Shown here: positions 1-7,095 of the stretch, piece by piece | How positions within the stretch are numbered: the first letter of the stretch is position 1 | Layout: every line of letters starts with the position of its first letter | Origin: Trichocoleus sp. FACHB-46 | GTDB taxonomy: Bacteria > Cyanobacteriota > Cyanobacteriia > FACHB-46 | Direction of reading: 5' to 3' | DNA: 64,000 nucleotides | Assembly (NCBI RefSeq): GCF_014695385.1 | Contig: NZ_JACJOD010000031.1 | Location: 248,001 to 312,000, forward strand | Notes under the pieces: model-generated | Databases searched by the model: none | Told to the model about the DNA's origin: nothing | Seen by the model: only the letters and a program-made list of their open reading frames with translations | Translations under genes and position numbers: made by a program

Positions 1-1
1 A

Positions 2-331
2 GATGCCGCCAAAGTAGACGGTTTCAACACCTGGCAAATGCTGACCCAGATCGTGCTGCCCATGACCTTGCCTGCCCTCGTCACCACAGGCATTCTCACC
101 TTCATCTCTGCCTGGAATGAATTTATCTTTGCTCTCACCTTCATCACCCGTGAGGACATGAAAACGATTCCTGTCGCCGCTGCCCAGCTCGGTGGTGCCT
201 CCATCTTTGAAATTCCCTACGGTCCGATCGCCGCAGCCACCGTTCTCGGCACCTTACCCCTCGTCATTCTAGTGCTGTTGTTCCAACGCAAAATTGTTCA
301 AGGACTCACTGCGGGAGCGGTGAAAGGATAA
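2..331 (+). CDS. ABC sugar transporter permease, MalG-like (5' truncated)
   Basis: This is the C-terminal part of an inner-membrane permease of a CUT1 carbohydrate ABC importer; the gene begins before the window. The first readable residues form the EAA loop, DAAKVDG followed by IVLPM, which docks onto the ATPase subunit. Two hydrophobic membrane segments follow (around 'LPALVTTGILTFISA' and near the C-terminus) and the protein ends in a short basic tail (VKG). The stop lies 13 bases before the ATPase gene, so the two are almost certainly one operon. The MalG/LacG-type assignment comes from the EAA loop and from the neighbouring MalK-type ATPase. The transported sugar cannot be read from this fragment. 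Confidence 0.9.
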   Translation, partial: DAAKVDGFNTWQMLTQIVLPMTLPALVTTGILTFISAWNEFIFALTFITREDMKTIPVAAAQLGGASIFEIPYGPIAAATVLGTLPLVILVLLFQRKIVQGLTAGAVKG

Positions 332-344
332 ATCTGAAATCGTT

Positions 345-1430
345 ATGGCTAAACTTGAACTACAAAATTTAAACAAAACCTATACTCCTAAAGTTGTTCC
401 GGTTAAGGATGTCAGCGTGAGTGTAGAGGATGGTGAATTCTTGACACTCTTGGGGCCGTCGGGTTGCGGCAAATCTACGATTTTGCGGTTGATTGCGGGG
501 CTAGAAGCACCAACGCGAGGTCGCATCACGATCGCAGGTCGAGATGTCAGTCGCATGAGTCCGGGCGATCGCAATATTGCAATGGTGTTCCAGAGCTACG
601 CCCTCTACCCGCACCTCAGCGTTTACGACAACATTGCTTCTGGCTTAAAACTCCGGGGCAAGCTCTCTGGTGAGGAAATTCGCCAACGGATTAGTGAGGT
701 ATCTCATGTGCTGGGTTTGGATGAGTTGATGAGCCGCAAGCCAGGGCAACTCTCTGGGGGCCAGCGACAACGGGTGGCAGTAGGACGAGCCTTGGTGCGC
801 CGACCGGATGTGTTTTTGTTAGATGAACCGCTGAGTAATTTAGATGCTTTGCTGCGCGAGCATGTGCGAGCTGAGCTGAAGCAACTGTTTGAAGCCCAAA
901 ACACGCCAGTTGTCTACGTCACCCACGACCAAACAGAAGCCATGACCCTTTCGACCAAGGTTGCCGTACTTTCCAACGGTAGTGTGCAGCAGCTTGCCTC
1001 TCCCCAACGCATCTACACTCATCCCGCCAACCAGTTTGTCGCAGGGTTTGTCGGTAGTCCCCAAATGAACTTGCTGACGCTGCCTTGTCAGGGCCAGTAT
1101 GCCTTGTTAGGAGACACCAAAATTCCTTTACCCGCAGGCATTACTGCCCCCAAGCAAATATCGTTGGGCATCCGACCAGAGCATGTGGCCTTAGTTGGCG
1201 ATGAAGTTCCTCAAGCCGTAACGGTGCAGGGCAAGATTTTTCTAGTGGAGAATCTGGGAATGCAGAATTTGTTAAGTGTCCAGGTGCAGCATCAGCAAGC
1301 CCACCAAATTAAGCTGCGGGCTTTACTACCCGCAGATCATAAGTGGGATGGTGAGGTAGTAAGTCTCGCTTTGCCCTTGGACAGAATTCACTGGTTTGAT
1401 GTGGAAACGGGCGATCGCCTCAATCCTTAA
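345..1430 (+). CDS. ABC transporter ATP-binding protein, MalK/UgpC family
   Basis: This is the cytoplasmic ATPase subunit that powers the sugar importer whose permease lies just upstream. Its 361 residues match the usual length of MalK/UgpC proteins. Visible motifs in order are Walker A GPSGCGKST (about residue 38), the Q-loop region MVFQSYALYPH, the ABC signature LSGGQRQRVAVGRAL, Walker B VFLLDEPLSNLDA and the switch histidine in VTHDQTEA. The C-terminal third, including GIRPEH, is the TOBE/OB-fold regulatory domain of this subfamily. MalK-type ATPases can serve several sugar importers, so the substrate (maltose, glucosylglycerol, trehalose or another) is open. Confidence 0.93.
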   Translation: MAKLELQNLNKTYTPKVVPVKDVSVSVEDGEFLTLLGPSGCGKSTILRLIAGLEAPTRGRITIAGRDVSRMSPGDRNIAMVFQSYALYPHLSVYDNIASGLKLRGKLSGEEIRQRISEVSHVLGLDELMSRKPGQLSGGQRQRVAVGRALVRRPDVFLLDEPLSNLDALLREHVRAELKQLFEAQNTPVVYVTHDQTEAMTLSTKVAVLSNGSVQQLASPQRIYTHPANQFVAGFVGSPQMNLLTLPCQGQYALLGDTKIPLPAGITAPKQISLGIRPEHVALVGDEVPQAVTVQGKIFLVENLGMQNLLSVQVQHQQAHQIKLRALLPADHKWDGEVVSLALPLDRIHWFDVETGDRLNP

Positions 1431-1451
1431 ATTCTCAAACCTAACTTAGGT

Positions 1452-2318
1452 CTAAACAGGTTCCAAAATCCAGTAATACCCCTCATAAATCACTTTGAAG
1501 CCAGCCTCCCGGAAAATTTGCTGATTCGTTTCTTGATTTTCTGGCGAGGCAGGCAGGAGAGGCACACTGGTATATAGCAGGCCTTGGGGCGAAATTGCTT
1601 TTCTGAAGTTACGGAAGAAGTCAGTGATTTGCTCGGGTGAGCTGTAGGTATAGAGAAAATCAGAACGACTAAACAGATGTAGGCAGGCAATGACATCAAA
1701 CTTCTCTTCGGCAGAGGGCAACCAGTCGCCAATCTCCGAGAACTCCATGACTTTGTGCTTGTACGAAAGAGGGTGTGAGTACTCCTGTTTGTTGTGTGGT
1801 CTGGGTTCAATTCCAGTGACTTGTGCCCCTAGAATTTGCAGGATTTCGGCGGCGATCGGTGGGTGATCGTTGTAGAAGTGCACTAGTAAGTCTTCATCAT
1901 CTGGAGAAGGTGCATAAGAGGAGAGGGCACCGCAGCCAATATCTAGAACTTTAAAGCCATACAAAGGGCTGGTGTTCATGTGGTCAAAATTGCCACATAG
2001 TGTCCCAGCTAAAAATAGAATATGCGGACTCAGAATATGGTCTTTTAGATCAATCTTGAATCCCTTAAAGCTAGGATTGCTCCTCATCATTTGAATGACG
2101 ATTTGCTTGCCAAAACTATTGAGGTTATGGATCTTCGGATATTCATCAATCTGGACATCAAAGTTCTCTTTGATACCAAGCTTTGTGTGAAGTAAATCCC
2201 GTGACAAAGCTTCGATTTTAGCGGCTTCGCTCACTATTAGCTTAACGGGGGGTAATATCCTACGGTTGAGGATTTTAGAACTTCCACTTGCTTGTCTTTT
2301 AGAAGCATCAAAAGACAT
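1452..2318 (-). CDS. SAM-dependent methyltransferase-like protein
   Basis: This 288-residue protein has a Rossmann-type methyltransferase core in its second half. Motif I is VLDIGCGALSSYAP, an acidic strand end follows at VTGIEPRP, and later strands read FDVIACLHLF and GLLYTSVPL, in the order expected for class I SAM enzymes. The N-terminal ~110 residues are unlike any domain I recognise and may bind the substrate. The motif I insertion (SSYAPSPDDEDLL) is unusual. It faces the ABC transporter operon tail to tail with a 21-base gap. The methyl acceptor is unknown, and a non-catalytic role is possible because only motif I is strongly conserved. Confidence 0.72.
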   Translation of the reverse strand: MSFDASKRQASGSSKILNRRILPPVKLIVSEAAKIEALSRDLLHTKLGIKENFDVQIDEYPKIHNLNSFGKQIVIQMMRSNPSFKGFKIDLKDHILSPHILFLAGTLCGNFDHMNTSPLYGFKVLDIGCGALSSYAPSPDDEDLLVHFYNDHPPIAAEILQILGAQVTGIEPRPHNKQEYSHPLSYKHKVMEFSEIGDWLPSAEEKFDVIACLHLFSRSDFLYTYSSPEQITDFFRNFRKAISPQGLLYTSVPLLPASPENQETNQQIFREAGFKVIYEGYYWILEPV

Positions 2319-2437
2319 AAGATTCGGCCTAGACGTAGATGAATTGATCCATACGGATCATATCTGACGGAATTCAATTCTGACCTGTGTTAAGTTATTT
2401 TCCCAAATTGCCGAAGTTCAAACCATGCCTCACTAGT

Positions 2438-2722
2438 TCAGTTGACAACCTTTAGCAAGCCTCGGTGCAGCAGCTCATAAACTTGCTTGAGTAGGTTTTC
2501 TTCTTGAGTAGTTAGAGCAGCTTGGCAAGAGGCTTTCATAAGCAGGCGTTGGTCGAGGCGGCTAATTTGGCGGGAAGCGATGATTTTAGCGATGATTTGT
2601 TCGAGGGTGGCTTGGGGGGCAACAAGTTCAACTGACATCTGCGTGTGGGGAACATCGACATATTTAATATCGGTGATCCCTCGGTTGCCACAGGTGATGT
2701 GCAATCTGGGGGAATGTGACAA
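2438..2722 (-). CDS. Small conserved cyanobacterial protein, function unknown
   Basis: This encodes a 94-residue soluble protein. The C-terminal half (ISRLDQRLLMKASCQ through LLHRGLLKVV) is a predicted helical bundle that I recognise as a pattern recurring in small cyanobacterial proteins of unknown function. The N-terminal half is beta-like. There is no signal peptide or membrane segment. It sits alone between a methyltransferase gene and another small gene, both on the same strand but each with its own gap, so an operon is not obvious. Confidence 0.6.
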   Translation of the reverse strand: MSHSPRLHITCGNRGITDIKYVDVPHTQMSVELVAPQATLEQIIAKIIASRQISRLDQRLLMKASCQAALTTQEENLLKQVYELLHRGLLKVVN

Positions 2723-2801
2723 TTTGAGTGGGTGTCGGTGATTTAGATTACGAAGCTAAGCGATCGCCTCCCAGAACCCCTTTTCTGTAAACCTTTGCGG
2801 T

Positions 2802-3038
2802 TCACTCCGGTTCTCCATTTTTGCTTACACAAGGGCTAGATTCAGGCTCCAAAATACTTAAGTTGGAAGTAACAGCATCAAACATAATGGTGCAAGTGGC
2901 TGTGGGCAAAATTCGTCGCAAGATTTGCAGATGAGATTCTGCTTCACTGCGCCGCCGAAACCGAGCCACGGTGATCGATCGCGCCTGAGGTAAACACCGG
3001 ACGATGCACCAAGGATGCAATTGGTCTTTATAAGCCAT
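2802..3038 (-). CDS. Small conserved cyanobacterial protein, function unknown
   Basis: This 78-residue protein starts with MAYKDQLHPWCIVRCLP and continues into a basic stretch, VARFRRRSEAESHLQILRR, then TCTIMFD. That order (HPWCIVR, VARFR, EAxxHLxxLRR, FD) recurs in a family of small cyanobacterial proteins of unknown role, which is why I chose this frame over the longer overlapping reading frame on the same strand. The 25-residue C-terminal tail looks poorly conserved. No enzymatic motif is visible. Confidence 0.55.
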   Translation of the reverse strand: MAYKDQLHPWCIVRCLPQARSITVARFRRRSEAESHLQILRRILPTATCTIMFDAVTSNLSILEPESSPCVSKNGEPE

Positions 3039-3272
3039 AGAAACTCCTTACGATCGCCTGTTTCGCGATCGCGCTTGGGGATAATATGAGCAGGCCATTG
3101 CCTCAACACAGCCTGAACTGTCGCCAATTAGCAAAATTTTTGGCGATCGCTGGTGAGAAATGCCTACAAGTAGCGATATTGATGAGACACTTGGAAAGAA
3201 GCAAGGGACAAGCAGCCAAACCTTGGAGAAGGGGCTGTTGAAGTCACCTGCTTATTTATTGTGTAGTCAAAC

Positions 3273-3323
3273 TATAAGCCGCTTATATTTCTTGTGTCAA
3301 GCCGCTTATATAAGCCGCTTATA
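3273..3323. promoter_or_regulatory. Three copies of the TATAAGCCGCTTATA palindrome before an XRE gene
   Basis: Two full copies of the 15-base odd palindrome TATAAGC-C-GCTTATA lie at 3273-3287 and 3309-3323. A partial copy, AAGCCGCTTATA, at 3299-3310 overlaps the second full one. They end 12 bases before the ATG at 3336 of the XRE regulator. Repeated palindromes directly upstream of an HTH regulator are typical autoregulatory operators; that role is inferred from position and symmetry only. Confidence 0.65.
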
Positions 3324-3335
3324 AAAAACTTGAGT

Positions 3336-3569
3336 ATGACGGAAGAACGAGCAACTGAACAAGAATCTCCTTTGAAGCAGCGTCGAGAAGAACTGGGCCT
3401 GACGCAGAGAGATGTTGCAGTTGCGATTGATGTGTCAGTGCAGACGGTGAGTAACTGGGAAACGGGACGTTATAAGGAAGCCAAGCTCACCCTTCCTCAA
3501 GTAAAAGCCCTTTGCCGTGTGTTGAATTGGACGGTTCAGGACTTACCGGATGATCTTGGGCCGTGTTAA
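3336..3569 (+). CDS. XRE-family HTH transcriptional regulator
   Basis: This is a 77-residue DNA-binding protein made almost entirely of one Cro/C1-type helix-turn-helix. The segment LTQRDVAVAIDVSVQTVSNW gives the two recognition helices, followed by ETGR and the closing helix LTLPQVKALCRVL. I chose ATG 3336 rather than GTG 3294, because the earlier start would place the three palindromes inside the coding sequence. It converges on the NB-ARC/TPR gene with a single base between the two stop codons. It may regulate itself through the palindromes; control of the neighbouring STAND gene is possible but not shown. Confidence 0.85.
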   Translation: MTEERATEQESPLKQRREELGLTQRDVAVAIDVSVQTVSNWETGRYKEAKLTLPQVKALCRVLNWTVQDLPDDLGPC

Positions 3570-3570
3570 T

Positions 3571-5796
3571 TTACGCTTGAGGTTCAGAGGTAGAAGTTTG
3601 TTGTTGAGAGGCGATCACGATCTGTACATCGTCTAAATTCTTACGAAAAACAACGGTGTTAGGATGATTTTTTCCTAAAGACTGCTCTGCGATCTCAAGT
3701 GCCTGCTCATATAGCTGCTTTGCTTCACCATAACGCTCTTGAAAACAGCGAAGCAGAGCTAAGTTATTGAGACTAGTAGCTACATCAGGATGTTTGTCTC
3801 CTAGCAAATCTTGTCTCATTTTCAGCCCTTGCAAGAAAAGGGGTTCAGCTTCGTTGTGCTGTCCCTGATAGAGGTAGAGCGCTGCTAAGTTATTGATGCT
3901 TGTAGCGACGTCTGGGTGGTCTTCCCCTAACAAACGCTTACTCAATTCCAAACCTTGCTGATAGAGGGGTTCAGCTTTGTTGTATCGCCCCTGAGAGTAG
4001 TAAAAAGACCCTAAGTTATTAATACTTTGCGCGACGTCTGGGTGGTCTTCTCCTAATAAACGCTTACTCAATTCCAAACCTTGCTGATAGAGGGGTTCAG
4101 CTTTGTTGTACTGCCCTTGGGCTTTATAAAGCAATGCTAGATTGTTAAGACTGGCAGCTACATTAAGATGATCTTCTCCTAGTAAGTGCTTATGGAGTTC
4201 TAGGGCTTGCACTAATAGAGGCTCAGCTTGTCTATATCGACCCTGAGAATAGTAGAGCGACCCTAAATTGCCGAGGCTAGCAACTACAACAGGATGTTCT
4301 TCTCCTAGGAGATGTTTGTTAAGTTCTAGGGCTTGCACCAATAGAGGCTCAGCATCACTATAGCGTCCTTGCGCTTTATAAACTAATGCTAGATTGTTGA
4401 GGCTTTGTGCTACATCTGGATGTTTATCCTCAAACAGATATCCTCTGAGTTTTAGCGCTTGCTGATTAAGAGATTCAGCATCAATGTAACGCCCTTGAGA
4501 ATAATAGAGCAATGCTAGATTGTTTAGGCTGATAGCTACAACATAATGCTCATCCCCTAAACGTTTTTTTACTACTGCTAAGCATTGCTGATAATAAGGT
4601 TCTGCTAGTGCATAAAGTCCCTGCCGTTCATAAAACTGCGCTATCCCTCTAAAAGGCCAAACTAAGTCTTCATCTTTAACTGCTGCTATCCAATTCTGCG
4701 TTGTTTCAATTAAGTGAGGTATAGCTACGGAAAAACTATGAATGTTTTGAGAAGTTGATGAGTTTGAAATTTGTTGGGCAATGGTTACCATTGCGGCAGC
4801 AAATGCTTGCTGGAGCGCCTGAACTTGCTCTGAGCCTTCCAGCTTATCCTGCAAAAACTCTCGGATCAGAGGGTGAACTCTATAAATTCCCAGGCCTTCT
4901 CGCTGAATTAAATAATGGCTGTAGAGCTGCCGCCGAGAGGTTTCCAGAGCCGACTCATCCCAAGCCAAGTTCTGCGCTGCTAACTCCACCAATTTCCAAG
5001 GAATCACCTCTGGCGCAAACAAGCTCAGCAACCGCCCCACATTAGCTGTAAATTCATCCAGCTCTTGCCAGCTCAATTCAAAAGCAGCTCTCACGCCTCG
5101 TTGCGCTGTCACAAAAGGGGCTTCCTGCTCTGGCTGCGCCTCTAGATCAATCGCCTCATGTTTCAAACGTTGTCTTTTTAAGCGCTCTAACATTGTAGCT
5201 AGAGATAAGTCTGGGTCTTGCTTTAGATAAATCCCTACCAACTGCAATCCCAGCGGTAAATTCCCTAACCACTGGCACAATCTCTCTGCGGTTTCTCTTT
5301 CTCGCTCAATCTGCCCCGCATCCTCCACCAGACTTTTCAATAGCTCTAGAGCAATCGGCTGAGGCAACACATCCAAAGCCAGCTCAAAGAAAGTCCCTTG
5401 CAGGCGCTGTCGAGTCGTTACCAAAACCCGAAAACGACTCAAGTTTTTTGGTAGCACTGGGTGACATTCACCCCAATTGGTGACATCATCCAGCACCAAC
5501 AACACCAAGCCTTCAGGTGGCTGCCAATTTCGCCAGCACCAAGCCACTTGTTCTTCTGTCGTCAGCGATTGTCCTCGCCACTCCTGCCGTACTTTCAGTC
5601 CCAAGTCCAGCTCAGCAAGTTGCAAAATCTGAGCATCAAGCTTCCCCTCCCGCGCCTGTAACCAGCAAATTCCACCCGAATACTCAGCTATATACCGTTG
5701 CGCGTACTGAATTGCCAACTCTGTCTTGCCAACTCCACCCATTCCCTCAATGGCGGAGATCACGATCCGATCTGTCCGCTGCAAAGCTTGATGCAA
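3571..5796 (-). CDS. NB-ARC ATPase with eight C-terminal TPRs (STAND/NLR-like)
   Basis: This is a STAND signal-transduction ATPase. Motifs run in NLR order: P-loop GMGGVGKTELA, Walker B LVLLVLDDV, sensor VLVTTR, GLPL-like LPLGLQLVG, a winged-helix region, and an MHD-like YRVHPLIREFL. They are followed by about eight 42-residue kinesin-light-chain-type TPRs (roughly residues 390-725). The only usable start is TTG 5796, yet the frame stays open to 5901. That stretch encodes the family-typical KFVGRSEQLEIL just before the annotated start, with no start codon in it, and is closed only by the TGA ending the gene at 5902-6303. The protein is therefore either N-terminally truncated or originally joined to that gene. 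Ligand and effector are unknown; a defence or regulatory role is inference from the family. Confidence 0.85.
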   Translation of the reverse strand: MHQALQRTDRIVISAIEGMGGVGKTELAIQYAQRYIAEYSGGICWLQAREGKLDAQILQLAELDLGLKVRQEWRGQSLTTEEQVAWCWRNWQPPEGLVLLVLDDVTNWGECHPVLPKNLSRFRVLVTTRQRLQGTFFELALDVLPQPIALELLKSLVEDAGQIERERETAERLCQWLGNLPLGLQLVGIYLKQDPDLSLATMLERLKRQRLKHEAIDLEAQPEQEAPFVTAQRGVRAAFELSWQELDEFTANVGRLLSLFAPEVIPWKLVELAAQNLAWDESALETSRRQLYSHYLIQREGLGIYRVHPLIREFLQDKLEGSEQVQALQQAFAAAMVTIAQQISNSSTSQNIHSFSVAIPHLIETTQNWIAAVKDEDLVWPFRGIAQFYERQGLYALAEPYYQQCLAVVKKRLGDEHYVVAISLNNLALLYYSQGRYIDAESLNQQALKLRGYLFEDKHPDVAQSLNNLALVYKAQGRYSDAEPLLVQALELNKHLLGEEHPVVVASLGNLGSLYYSQGRYRQAEPLLVQALELHKHLLGEDHLNVAASLNNLALLYKAQGQYNKAEPLYQQGLELSKRLLGEDHPDVAQSINNLGSFYYSQGRYNKAEPLYQQGLELSKRLLGEDHPDVATSINNLAALYLYQGQHNEAEPLFLQGLKMRQDLLGDKHPDVATSLNNLALLRCFQERYGEAKQLYEQALEIAEQSLGKNHPNTVVFRKNLDDVQIVIASQQQTSTSEPQA
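3621..4629 (-). repeat. Eight tandem 126-bp TPR-coding units
   Basis: The 3' part of the NB-ARC gene consists of about eight in-frame units of 126 bases (42 residues), each built like G-R-Y-x-x-A-E-P-L...HP-D-V-A-x-S-L-N-N-L-A. The units around 3850-3990 and 3990-4120 are nearly identical at DNA level over long runs, while the outer units have diverged. This points to recent tandem duplication of an inner unit. The segment is coding and is not a CRISPR array. Confidence 0.85.
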
Positions 5797-5901
5797 TATC
5801 TCAAGCTGTTCTGAGCGCCCAACGAATTTGTCAGACGCTCGGCTAGTCGGAACGTTTTGTAGAGGATTTAACTTTGCCCGTTCCTGCTCAGGCGACTGTA
5901 G

Positions 5902-6303
5902 TCAGTTGAAGTTAAAAGTGTTGCCTGAAAAATTTGTCGTACCTTGATTAACGATGCCAATTCTTTCAGCAAGCTGAGCCATATTCTGAATGGTGAAAGG
6001 CTGAGCTTTTGCTGCGGTTGCCACATCTTCAACGGCTGCTTGCACTTCTGGATCTGCCTTTGCAGCCTCTTCCACTTTAGTAACCAACACTGCTGTGCCA
6101 TAATCTGCGGGCTGTTGTTCTGCCAGCCCTGGCGTTTCAGCGACCTTCTCGATCGCCAGTGCTGTTTCTGGAGCCTTATGCCTCAAAAGCTTTAACAGCT
6201 TTCCGCCCTGCTCCCAAACTTTTTCTCCAATCTGTTCACCTGTTTTCTCAAAAGCTTTGGTTACAACTAGGGTTGCGATCACAGTAGCCGTCAGCGGTTC
6301 CAT
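5902..6303 (-). CDS. N-terminal partner of the NB-ARC protein, helical with NFSGNTFNFN tail
   Basis: This 133-residue protein starts with hydrophobic MEPLTATVIATLVVTKAFE and continues as charged amphipathic helices (KTGEQIGEKVWEQGGKLL, then an Ala/Glu/Val-rich stretch). It ends in an Asn/Gly/Phe-rich tail, VNQGTTNFSGNTFNFN. Helical N-terminal modules of this kind occur in cyanobacteria ahead of NB-ARC or TPR proteins. It is in the same frame as the downstream NB-ARC gene and separated from it by one TGA (5902-5904) followed by CTA. The C-terminal tail is reminiscent of amyloid-type signalling motifs that link small effectors to bacterial NLRs, which is inference only. No enzymatic motif is visible. 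Confidence 0.7.
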   Translation of the reverse strand: MEPLTATVIATLVVTKAFEKTGEQIGEKVWEQGGKLLKLLRHKAPETALAIEKVAETPGLAEQQPADYGTAVLVTKVEEAAKADPEVQAAVEDVATAAKAQPFTIQNMAQLAERIGIVNQGTTNFSGNTFNFN

Positions 6304-6388
6304 AAATTCCTGATTTTATTCTTCCTGCATCTTTTATAGCTTTTTCAATCAAGTAACCAAGTAACTTGCAAGCGGAACTACAATAGCT

Positions 6389-6949
6389 TTACCCCAGCAC
6401 TTCATCTACAGCAAAACTACCATCTGTAAATGCCTGCACCGTTAATTCTTGCCCTTGCCGTAACTCTTCCACCTGTCCATAAACACTCAAACTTGGTTCT
6501 CGATATATCGCGATCGCATTCTGGTTCAAATCCACTAGCCACACTTCTCGCACCCCGCTCTTGGCGTAAAGAGGAATCTTGATCTCGCGATCAAACTCAA
6601 CGGTTGTATCTGCCACTTCCACCAGCAACAAAATATCCTGCGGTTGGGGATGGCCCGCTTCATAAAAATCTGGGCGAGGTTTCAGTAATGCTATATCTGG
6701 TTGAGGTTCTGAGCGATCGCTTAACTCCACCGGATTTTGCACCCGCACAATCGCCCGCTCTCGGAGGCGATCGCTAAACAAACGATTCAGGCGGTCAACA
6801 CAAGCAGCATGACGGCGACCAATCGGTGACATTTCAATAATTTCTCCCTCGAGCAATTCCACGCGATCATCCTCAGTCAAAATGCCAGCCTCAACCATTT
6901 GATGATATTGCGCCACCGTAAACTGCCGCCGGAGTAACTGAACCGCCAT
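6389..6949 (-). CDS. Uma2-family putative endonuclease (DUF820)
   Basis: This is a 186-residue PD-(D/E)XK-fold protein of the Uma2 family, which is greatly expanded in cyanobacteria. Recognisable landmarks are the N-terminal FTVAQYHQMVEAGIL, VELLEGEIIEMSPIG with its acidic residues, PQPDIALL supplying the catalytic Asp, LLLVEVADTT supplying the Glu, and IKIPLYAKSGVREVWLVD supplying the Lys. The length is normal and the active-site set looks complete. The cellular role of this family is not established. It lies upstream of the NB-ARC pair on the same strand, separated by 85 bases. Confidence 0.85.
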   Translation of the reverse strand: MAVQLLRRQFTVAQYHQMVEAGILTEDDRVELLEGEIIEMSPIGRRHAACVDRLNRLFSDRLRERAIVRVQNPVELSDRSEPQPDIALLKPRPDFYEAGHPQPQDILLLVEVADTTVEFDREIKIPLYAKSGVREVWLVDLNQNAIAIYREPSLSVYGQVEELRQGQELTVQAFTDGSFAVDEVLG

Positions 6950-7026
6950 CGCTGCTTCACCTCACGCAATTCGGGCCATGTTCCCATTATGCTTAACGTA
7001 TTTGGTAGGAAGTGCGATCGCCCAAC

Positions 7027-7052
7027 AAAAAACCCCAGCGGAGAGCTGAGGT
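7027..7052 (-). terminator. Rho-independent terminator after ndhD1
   Basis: Read on the minus strand, ACCTCAGC, a 5-base loop and GCTGGGGT form an 8-bp stem with one G-T wobble, followed at once by a T run. It lies 44 bases past the ndhD1 stop and is in the right orientation to end the ndhF1-ndhD1 transcript. Confidence 0.8.
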
Positions 7053-7095
7053 CTGTCGAAAGTTTTAGCTAATGAATTGGAGGGTTAGCGAAGGG

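Noticed and set aside
2858-3127. Alternative minus-strand frame overlapping 2802-3038
   Set aside because: The 2802 frame carries the HPWCIVR/VARFR pattern known from other cyanobacteria; both cannot be coding over this length.
3850-4120. Regular DNA repeats that might suggest a CRISPR array
   Set aside because: The 126-base period is a multiple of three and encodes TPR helices within an intact gene; no spacers.
5902-5904. TGA as a selenocysteine codon
   Set aside because: The protein family uses no selenocysteine and no adjacent stem-loop of SECIS type stands out; a broken fusion or separate genes explain it better.
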